Source: Microbulbifer sp. MKSA007 (GTDB lineage: Bacteria; Pseudomonadota; Gammaproteobacteria; Pseudomonadales; Cellvibrionaceae). Taken from it: 64,000 bases of DNA. Positions 54,795 to 64,000 of this stretch are shown here, piece after piece. Position 1 is the first letter of the stretch; each line of letters starts with the position of its first letter. The stretch spans positions 2,501,501-2,565,500 of the forward strand of contig CP128433.1 of NCBI GenBank assembly GCA_032615215.1, given 5' to 3'. The position numbers and the translations under genes were made by a program. The notes below the pieces were generated by a model. The model did no database searches and was not told the DNA's origin. It saw only the letters and a program-made list of their open reading frames with translations.

Positions 54795-55308
54795 GCTAAT
54801 CCAAAAACAATTTTTAAATTGCACTTGAATTAGGTCAAACATTAAATCAAAGAATGTAATCATTCTAGGTTTGAGAGAAGTTTCTTCGGTCATTATCTGC
54901 GAGTGAGCTAGCTAGTGACTACTCCAGCCTGCCTGACTGCATACAACAGTCATAGCATTACCCATCAAGCATTAATTTTCATTAGGTGGCAAGACGTTTT
55001 GTAAGTTGTGTCTTAACAAAAATCTTATCCCTGTAGAGGGGTTGCAGGAATTTATCGATGATTTCAATAGGTTTGTCTTTGGCAGGGTATTTACAAACTC
55101 TCAATGCTCCTCTGGACTTACATATTTATTTGTTAAATTCCAGCAGTTCAGTTAAAACTCAAAAAGTTCAATCTGGTAGTATTGGCAGGTCGGTTGGTGA
55201 GGTTTTGTTCACTGCAAGGCCAATTATTTTTATTAACTAATAGAATCGATTATAGTCCTAAGGTATATTCCGCCCACTCAAAATTATGTGGATGGAAGGG
55301 TAGAAGGG
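54795..55308. other. AT-rich intergenic region before the RHS toxin gene
   Basis: About 510 bases. It presumably contains the toxin promoter. A 60-codon ORF (55058-55240) shows no features. No attachment site or IS remnant was recognised. Confidence 0.5.
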
Positions 55309-58300
55309 ATGAGCATTTTACGGGCAGTAACCATTCTTTGGCTCATGATGGTTTCAGTATATGCACATTCAGCTTCGACAGTTAGGATTTCATCCAGCAC
55401 ATCGACTGGAAGCTTTACGCTTAGCTGGGATGCTCATCCCAATGCGGATTTTTTATACAAGATTGTTGAAAGTTACAATGGCTCTGATACTACATATACA
55501 GTAAACACGAGTACTCGCTCCAAAAGTTTCACTAAAAATGAAAATGGCACTTATACATATCAAGTATATGCCAGGGGCGAATACTATAACCCTCTTTTAG
55601 GTGAGCATTTTCCGAAAGATTACTCTGCTGGAAATCCCGTTTCTGTAGTTGTTACCATACCAAAGCCGGGGACTCCCGGATCAATTAGCGTCCCTTCCTC
55701 AACTGACACAGATGGTTCATATAGCGTTAGCTGGACTTCGTCGAGTGGAATTGTTGACTATTATCAGTACCGACAGTCAAAAAATAGCAGTTGGGGCAGT
55801 TGGGTTGGAATGGGCTCAAGTAGATCCAAATCCTTTAGTGGTATGGATGATGGGACTTATAAATATCAGGCTAGAGGTTGTAACGAGTCCGGGTGTGGCA
55901 GCAGCAAAACCAGTAGTTCTTTTTCTGTACTAAAAAAGCCCGGTACCCCCAGCTCTATAAGTGTTCCCAGTGGGTATAACACTTCAGGGTCTTACAATGT
56001 TACATGGGGAACAAGCTCGGGAACTGTTGAATATTACCAATATCGACAACAGAAAGGGGAGTTGGGGAAGCTGGTCTAGTAATGGCACCAGTCGCACCAA
56101 ATCTTTTTCTGGGCAGGCCGAAGAACAATACAAATATCAGGTGAGAGCCTGTAATGCCACAGGCTGTAGTAACACCAGAACCAGTGGATCTTTTTCTGTA
56201 CTCTATCTGCCCAGCGCAGTTAGCGGGCTCTCTCCCTCCACGACACAAGTGACTTCCAGTGTGACCCTAAGCTGGAACCCACCTGCTAGTGGATCTTTTG
56301 ATGAATATAAAATTGAACAAAAATTTAACAGTGGCTCATGGTCTGAGGCAGAGAGGGTAGGTTCTGGAACCACGCAAGAAACACTGGACACTGATTTCTC
56401 GGGTAGTCTTTCCTATCGAGTATCAGCCTGTAACGCTGCAGGTTGCGGCAGTGTTTCAAATACAATCACAGTAGAAGCAAAGTATATTATGGTTAACCCT
56501 TCGTCATCGGAGGGAAATTATACTGTCAGCTGGGCAGTCCACCCGAATGTTAAGTTTAGCTACAAAGTTATTGAAACATTCAATAATGTAGAAACTGAAT
56601 ATTCGGAGGATACAATTGTTCTCTCAAAAACCTTTAGTAAAACTAGAAATGGTACTTACGACTATCAAGTATATGCCATAGGTGAAACCTATGATTCGTC
56701 ACTTGCTGAATTTGTCAGAAAGGAATATTCACTGGGCTACCCGGTATCAGTAACGGTTACCGTTCCTTTACCTGGGGCTCCAAGCTCGATTACGGTGCCG
56801 TCTTCAACTGATACTGATGGTGCATTCAGTATTAGCTGGGGATCAGCCAGCGGCATCGTGAACCACTATCAATATCGCCAATCACATAATGGCACCTGGG
56901 GTAACTGGGTTGATGTAGGTACAGGTAGATCTAACTCATTCACGGGAATTGGAGACGGTACATATATATACCAGGTTCGGGCTTGTAATGACTCTGGGTG
57001 TAGTGGCAGTAAAACCAGTAGTTCCTTTAATGTGCTGAAAATACCGGGAGTGACTGACTCGATTAGTGTGCCAAGTTCATACAACACCAGTGGCTCTTAC
57101 ACTATTGAGTGGGAAGCGGCTTCTGGTACTGTTGCTCATTATGAATATCGGCAGCAAAAAGATGGCAGTTGGGGAAGCTGGATAAACAACGGTACAAGTC
57201 GTTCAAAGGAATTTAGCGGGCAAGATGAGGCGCAATACCAGTATCAGGTAAAAGCCTGTAATGACACGGGTTGTGGTAGCGTTAAAACAAGTGCAGCATT
57301 TTCTGTGCTTCATTTGCCCAGTGCAGTTAGCGGGCTTTCTTCTTCTGCGCCACAAGTCACGTCCAGTGTGACATTGAACTGGAATCCACCTTCCAGTGGT
57401 TCTTTCGATGAGTATAAAATTGAAGAAAAGTATGGCAGTGACTCTTGGTCTGAACGAGAAAGAGTAGACTTTGGGATTACTCAAGATGTACTGAGTATTG
57501 TTAAGTCAGGAAGCTATTCTTACCGCGTGTCAGCTTGTAATGCCGCAGGATGTGGCGGTGTTTCAAATATTGTCACTGTAACTTCTACAGACATAATGGT
57601 GGAGCCATCACCATCAGAAGGAAATTACACGCTTCGCTGGTTGCCTGTGAATGAAGATCATGGGCATAACTTTATAATAACTGAGACATATAGCGGTGTT
57701 TCCAACGAAACTTCGGCAAGTAAGGTTTCAAGAAGTAAAGACTACGTAAAAATCAAAAATGGCACTTATCACTATCAGATAAAACAACTTGTTGATGTCA
57801 GTGGTGACGGCTCTGAATTTGATTATTTTGATGTTGGTTCAATAGATGTTGAGGTGACATTACCGCTACCAACGACGATGGAACTCAACGTTAGCGCCAC
57901 AAAAAAATGGCAAAATGAATCAGTTACTGCGTCATACACTTCTTTAACGAATGTACATGTTGATTCCTATGAGCTTCAGTATAAGAGCACAGGCGGCTGG
58001 ACCTCTATCAACAATGGGGACTCCGTAACCTTATCCAACTCAGGGACATACACCTTCCAGGTTCGTGCTCGCAATGACTCCGGCCCCGGCCCTTGGAGTC
58101 AGGTTGATGTTGAGGTCTATGAAAAACCTGAGGCTCCAGAGCTGTTTGTAAATCATATCGGTAAAGATGGCGAAGTTGAGCTGTGGTGGGGTGAGGCTGC
58201 CGGTGATTCTGACTACTTCAAGCTTATCAGCTCCACTGATACTAACTTTGCAGACCCAGGCCCCCTAAGTGGAAATAGCCATACCTTGTCTGGTGCCTCT

Positions 58301-61300
58301 AATGGATACCAGAAGTACCAGTTGGCCGCCTGCCTTTCTGATATGAATGATTATTGCTCGGCGTTTTCCGATGAAGTGATGGCTTATATCTTTGACTTCG
58401 ATGCCTCTGAAGAAAACCTGGCCGCACTGGCAGCTGCTACCCAAGATAGCACCTTCAGTATCCCATCTGATGAGAGTGTTGCCATTTGGGAGGGCAATAT
58501 CTCTGTTAATGGTGGTGCGGTAAATTACAGTTTCCCTGTCGCATTGCCCCCAGGCAGAAATGGTATGGCGCCTGGACTTAGCGCGAGCTATAGCAGCCAG
58601 TCCGGGCATGGCAATCTCGGCTTTGGTTGGTCAATAGGTACTGGTGGTGCGGTGAGCCGTTGCCAGAAAACCTTTGCAGTTGACGGTAAGTCAACACCTG
58701 TTCAGTTTGATTCCAGCGATAAGCTCTGTCTTAACGGCCAGCGCTTGATTTTGGTATCGGGTTCGTATGGGCAATCTGGGGCTGTTTATGCCACTGAAAT
58801 CTATGATGGCAGTAAGATTACTCAAAAGGGGGAGCAATAAGTTCAAGTTCCTCATACTTTGAAGTAGAGACGAAAAACAACCAAATTCTGACGTTTGGTG
58901 GAGGCAATAATGCGGTATTTGTTCCCAGTGGCATTTCGGTTCCTATGGCTTGGAAGCAGGCTTGGCAAGAAGATGCTTTTGGTAACAACATTGCCTGGAA
59001 GTACCAAACGATCAGCGGTGAGCACCGTTTGGATGCAATTTATTACACTGGCTACCAAGGAACTTATGGTAGTAGGGAAGTAGATTTTATCTATGAAACT
59101 GCCAACCGTTACCGCAACCAGTTTGTTCGCGGAGGAGAGGTTGTAAGCGCAAGCCGCCTTGAGAAATTAAGAATTTACATTGATGGAGTGGCTGGCCACG
59201 AATATCGCTTTGATTATGCTAATGATAGTGCGATTGATCGCCTTGTTAGCCTGAGTTACTGTCCAACCAGCTCAAATTGTACGGTGAATGATATTGAGTG
59301 GGGGCAGGAAGAGTCCCTGTTAGGCTCGGATATTCCCGCCGTTGATATTGAGCCGAACTTTGTTGAGCACGAAGATGGCCTGGCTACCCAGGCCGTGGGT
59401 GGACGGGATTTTGATGGCGATGGCCTGTTTGATATCTGGGCACGGGATCAGGGAATCTACCTCTCCTCTGAGCAACAGTGGGTAGACTACCCGGAAATTA
59501 ATGATCTTAAGAGTTTGTCCAACCAGTTTGATGAATCCCGTATCGATATCAATCTGGATGGCCGTGATGATTTACTGTTTACCACCAGTGATAAAAAGCT
59601 GAAGTACGCAACCTGGGATTCCAACAGCTCCAGCTTTAAGGTTATTGATACGGGCATTCAGTCCCAGTGTGAATACGCAGTAGCGATTCCCGCTAACCCT
59701 GCGGCACGGGCAATGGCCAATTTCTGTGAAAGTGCAGCGTCTGACATCGATGGCGACGGTGCCATCGATATTCTAATGCCGGATGAGAAGCTCAGTAGTT
59801 TCAAATATACCTACAACCTTTATCGCAACGTATCTGGCAGTTTGGTTAAGCAAGCTCAATTTGAAGCGGGAGCCCACGGTGCCATTAGTATGCGGGACCT
59901 GGACGGCGACGGTGTTAAGGACGTTCTTGTTAATGCCTCTCTGTTAAAGTCAGATAATAAAATTTACTGGTATAAAGTTACTGACAGTGGTGGAAACTGG
60001 TCTGTCAGCGCAGAGCGTACGACCACTGTATCTGGCCTAGTTGGAGACCGTTACTCTGATGGCCGCACCACCATTAAATGGGCAGATGTAAATGGAGACG
60101 GCCTCCAGGACCTTCTGGCCTTAAGCTCGCCCAATAAACTTGAGTACGAATGGTATTACTCCCTCAATAAAGGGGATGGGACTTTTACCAGCTTCGCCAG
60201 TACCGGCTTGGAAGAGTTTGCCTCCATACGTACGATGGCTGGTAACACCTCCAACGGCGCCTACGCCTGGAACCACCTGGCGTTCGCGGTGGATATTAAC
60301 CACGATGGCATTGAAGACTTAATGGCACCCAGCCGAATTGCCTCCAAATCCGTTTGTGACAATGGTTCCTACGAAAATAATCCCTGCAACATTGATACGG
60401 AGCTTGAAGCGGCGCCCGTACAGTACGATGTCCACGAGTGGTCTGCCTATATCGCCACCTATGACGAGAATGGCCTCAGCTATACCGAGCAGAATCTTGG
60501 TATTCAGTCTCACCAGGAAAATCTATTCCAGGCAGATGTGAATGGCGATGGGGTAACGGATTACGGTGCCTATCTCGGTGCCAGCGGCAAGACTTATACT
60601 TACCGCGGCCCAACTCCCGGCGTGTATCTGTATCTTGGTAATCGCAGCCAGCATGACCTGGTGACCGGGATCAAATTGGCCGGTGAGCGTATCGAACGGC
60701 ACCGCATCAACTACGCCACCCTGGTATCGCAACACGATAACGGCGAGCGCATCTATACCCCCAATGCCGAGACCCAATCGCACCCCTATACCAACTTTAT
60801 TAACGGCATGCGGATCGTTAAAAGTGTGGCATCCGACAATGGTATTGGTGGTTTTAATGAAGAGCGCTACACCTATAAAGGCGCCGTCGCACACCTGGAG
60901 GGCAGGGGCTTTGCCGGCTTCCGAGAAATTGCCCGCGAAGAAATGATCACCGGCAACCGGGATATCAGTACCTTCTATCAGGCATTCCCCTATACCGGCA
61001 TACTGGAAAGCCGCCAGCAGTACAGTGGCGATGATATCCTGTTCTTCGATTACCAGGTCGACAGTAAAAAATATAGCTTTGGCCAGCCCAGTGGCACCTA
61101 TCTGCCACGCACTACTGGCGACACCACCAAAGAATATGAAATCGTGGATAATGGCCTTGCCGCTACTGTCACCAACGCCAGTGACTACGACAGCCTGGGC
61201 AACCAAATTGAGGCGGTCCTTGTAGAAGTGGACCCCTACGGCCGCTCAAGCCAAACCACCACCGCCGAATTTTCTACTTCAGCCAGCTGTCGCAACACCC

Positions 61301-64000
61301 CGGTTTATACCCGGGTGGTTAGCCAGCGCAATAATTACGATGTGGGGATTGGTAGCCTTAACACAACAGATCAGGATGTTCGCAGTGATTTCAGCAGCTT
61401 CGAAAACTGTGCGCCCAAACGCACCGAAATTACCGCCAGTGGCAGTACCCTTACCAAAGCGGTAGTACTGAGCTTTGATCAATACGGCAATGTATTAAGC
61501 TCCACCAAGCAGGGTGGCAGTGACGCAAACCGGGTTGCTACCAACGTTTACGACTCCGAAGGTTATTTTGTTGAATCGACGTACAACAACGAATGGGGTA
61601 GTGGCACAAGGAGCTATCAAACCACCAACCCCTGGTTTGGTACTGTAGTTTCGACCACCGACCCCCTGAATCGCCAAGCGGACACCACGCTGAACGACTT
61701 TGGTCAACCGCTCACGGTCACCTCCGATGCGGCCCCCATCACCCAAAGCCGCCGCGCCTGGTGTGATGCCTCCTGTCCACAGAATGCCCTGCAAAAATCC
61801 GTCACCTGGAGTCTGGGCAGCCCACCGGTAACCGAATACCTGGACAGCCTCGGCCGCACCCTTCGCACTGAAACCCTGGGCTTCGATGGACGCACTGTGG
61901 TTGCCAATAAAGAGTACGATCAGCGCGGCAATTTGGTTCGTACGGAAGAACCGCACTACGATGGCGCCACTACCACCTATGAAACCTGGTCTGAGTTCGA
62001 CGATATGAACCGGGCCGGCAAGCATCACCGCTACAATAACCCGCTTAGCTTTACCACTACCTACACCTATAGCCGCACAGGGGTAGCCGTAGATGTCGTC
62101 AATGGTGATGGGGCCAGTCTCTCCATGTTTAAGGCTTTTGCCGCGAATAAAAAGCTGGTCTACACCCAAGATGCTAAAGGCGGCAAGACCTACTACCGCT
62201 ACGACGGTGCCGGCCGACTGGTGTCTTTAGTCGACGCAGCAGCCAATGATATTCGCTACGAATACAACGGCTTCGGTGAAGTTACCGCCGTGGACGACCC
62301 CAATAGTGGCCGCAGCAGTTTCGAATACAACGCCTTCGGCGAGCGTATTGCCAGCACCGATGCCAATAACCGCATCACTGACACCTTTTATGACAAGCTC
62401 GGCCGGGTTACCGGCACGGTCAACAACGGCGATACCATTGCCAGGTTGTACGACCAGAATGGCCATTACGGGCTCTTAACCACCGAAGCTCGCAACGAAG
62501 ACTATATCCGCCTGTTTGAATACCAGTCGGGCACTTATCACCCAACGACCACCTACACGGTGATCGACGAAGCCAAAGCCTTCCTGGAAGAAACCGCCTG
62601 GGATAGTAACTATCACCGGCCCACCGTCACCCGCGCTGCCGATGGGGAAATCTTCCGCAGCCGCTATAACAGCCGTGGCCACGCCTACCAGCACCAACAC
62701 TATCAAGCAGATCAAAGCTGGGCTTCCACTTGGACCCTCACCGACGCCACGGCCAGCGGTGCCCCGGTGATCCAGCAGTTTATGGGCGGGATTGAGCAAA
62801 AGGTCAGCCGCTATGCCGGCAGCGATATCATCGATGGTATCTGTGCCGGCGGTGTCAATTGCCTGCAATCGGACCAGATCCAATCCATCGACTACCGCCA
62901 CAACGCCTGGGGCAGTGTCACCGGTGAAGCCCACCAGCACAACGGCCTGGATTACGCCTACAGCTACGACACGCTACACCGCCTGGAAAGCCAGACTGTC
63001 ACCTCCAGTGACTACCCCCAGTACGACCGCAGCGTAAGCTACACCTACGACGCCGTCGGTAATCTCACTTCAAAAAGCGACTACGCCACCAGCGTGAGCT
63101 ACGGCAATAGTGCCAGAAGTGCCGGCGGCAATGCCGGTCCCCACGCCGTGCGTCAAGTCACCACCACCGATGGCCAAAGCCACAGCCTGGTCTACGATAA
63201 CGCCGGCAACCTGATTACCGGTATCGACGGCCTCAGTGTGGGATATGACAGCTACAACCAAGCCAACCGTATTGAACGCAATGGTATCGTCACCGAGTAC
63301 TTCTACGGCACCGGTATCGATGCCTATAAAAAAGTGGAGACAGAGGGTAGCGACGTTACCACCACCCTCTATATCGGCAATTACGAAGAGATCACTACCG
63401 ACAGCTCTACTAAAGAGCGCACCACCCACGGTGGCTACCTGGTAATTACCCGTGAAAACGACACCATAGAGCAGAGCATCCTGTTAAAAGACCGCCTCGG
63501 CAGTATCACCACTATTGTCGATGCGAACCTGCAACCCGGGGATAGTGATTTTGTCAGGCAGTTCCGCAGCTACGATCCCTTCGGCCAAAGCCGGGACTTC
63601 CAGGGGCAGGACAACCTGGATAGCTTTAACACAACCGATCAGGGCTTTACTGGCCACCGCCACCTGAACGACCAAAAGCTGATTCATATGCGCGGCAGGG
63701 TGTATGATTACCAGCTCGGCCGCTTCCTCTCTCCAGATCCGGTTATTTTGGACCCACAGGACAGCCAGAGCCTGAATGCCTACAGCTATGTGATGAATAA
63801 TCCATTGGCTGCGACTGATCCTACGGGTTATGTGGAAAATAAAGGTGATACGGGGCAAAAGCACAATGGGCGCTCTAAGAGTGAGGATAACCCTACAACT
63901 GAGAGTGGGCAGAAGGCTGTAAAGACTAAGACAGTATATAAAAAGCTGAATAATAGTAGGATTAAGATACCTGTAGGGAAGGTTCCCGTTGGAGTTGATG
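55309..64000 (+). CDS. Giant secreted FN3-SpvB-FG-GAP-RHS polymorphic toxin, runs past the window, two apparent frameshifts
   Basis: At least 2,890 aa. Sec signal (1-22), then eleven FN3-like beta domains (to about 58400), an SpvB/TcdB-type domain (about 58450-58840: G-L-S-A-S-Y-S-S-Q-S-G, G-F-G-W-S-I-G), seven FG-GAP calcium motifs (such as D-F-D-G-D-G and D-I-D-G-D-G; 59400-60565), TcB-like middle, YD/RHS repeats (about 61500-63650) and an RHS core ending N-A-Y-S-Y-V-M-N-N-P-L-A-A-T-D-P-T-G-Y at 63829. After the core, a Lys-rich linker begins the variable toxin region, cut by the window end. Frames break at 56056-56059 (G4, needs two bases) and 58828-58832 (G5, needs one G). ATG 55309 has AAGGG upstream. 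Confidence 0.88.
55372..57860 (+). repeat. Higher-order repeat: block of four FN3 modules duplicated in tandem
   Basis: Modules occur in the order A-B-C-D-A-B-C-D-A, with period about 1.1 kb. A modules begin near 55372, 56481 and 57591; B near 55661 and 56766; C near 55936 and 57041; D near 56206 and 57321. B/B, C/C and D/D pairs are recognisably similar (for example D: L-P-S-A-V-S-G-L-S and V-T-S-S-V-T-L-x-W-N-P-P in both). The second copy therefore arose by block duplication rather than single-domain expansion. Confidence 0.8.

Noticed and set aside
60523..62169. Long minus-strand ORFs opposite the RHS gene
   Set aside because: They are hydrophobic Ile/Val/Ala-rich shadows produced by the codon bias of the sense strand; the sense frame is continuous and has clear domain motifs.
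1..64000. tRNA, rRNA, CRISPR arrays, complete insertion sequences, prophage
   Set aside because: None recognised by reading: no regularly spaced short repeats, no transposase or integrase ORFs, no rRNA-like stretches.

Overview
This is a 64-kb chromosomal segment of a free-living, probably marine gammaproteobacterium. Several TonB-dependent uptake systems, S46 and M1 peptidases, a PA4063-4066/Zrg-type zinc system and NorR/sigma-54 control suggest a Microbulbifer- or Cellvibrionales-like lineage. That placement is an inference from gene content, not a measured phylogeny. Most genes have a moderate GC look. The stretches around 8.1-9.4 kb, 16.8-18.3 kb, 30.0-30.6 kb and 53.7-58 kb are visibly AT-richer and hold the accessory genes.

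Layout. (1) 0-8 kb: end of a BtuB-like receptor, then a cobalamin salvage and uptake operon, cobO-cobQ-btuC-btuD-cobU-cobT-cobC-cobS-btuF, with many overlapping starts and stops. (2) 8.1-10.7 kb: AT-rich accessory patch with a membrane protein, a decayed small gene and a 416-aa protein with the catalytic motifs of the ExoY/anthrax edema factor nucleotidyl cyclase toxins. (3) 10.7-27 kb: a zinc-starvation region: DksA2-like protein, MerC-ZrgA-Zur-COG0523, a histidine-rich ZnuD-like receptor with DUF1826, and a divergent DUF3299 / ABC transporter pair. Four related palindromes (consensus ATGATAT-N3-RTATCAT), each near these genes, look like Zur boxes. Interspersed are an M1 peptidase with DUF6702, a small Cys/His protein and an S46 peptidase. 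(4) 27-37.6 kb: S8-like protease, DUF4166, isochorismatase-family hydrolase, SPFH protein, class D beta-lactamase, DUF2059, Kup potassium transporter and acetolactate synthase. (5) 37.6-41.5 kb: polysaccharide-type cluster (processive GT2, HlyD-like protein, zinc-ribbon/degenerate-GGDEF protein). (6) 41.9-44.2 kb: norR with two perfect NorR sites and a sigma-54 promoter driving a tiny divergent membrane protein. (7) 44.3-48.5 kb: TonB-like lipoprotein, Cd/Zn/Pb ATPase with its MerR regulator, and a phosphoesterase. (8) 48.6-53.7 kb: thioesterase, cupin, thiolase, LysR regulator and two overlapping alpha/beta hydrolases. (9) 53.9-64 kb: a secreted protein with a domain resembling plant IQM proteins, followed by a giant secreted FN3-SpvB-FG-GAP-RHS polymorphic toxin whose variable tip lies beyond the window.

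A cross-cutting observation: seven genes (cobT, cobS, the TonB receptor, the S46 peptidase, kup, cadA and the RHS gene, the last twice) are interrupted by frameshifts, and every break lies in a G or C homopolymer. Protein homology reads straight through each one. This is best explained by systematic homopolymer undercalling in the underlying sequence, so these genes are annotated as single CDSs with a likely sequencing frameshift rather than as decayed genes. No rRNA, tRNA, CRISPR array or intact insertion sequence was recognised.
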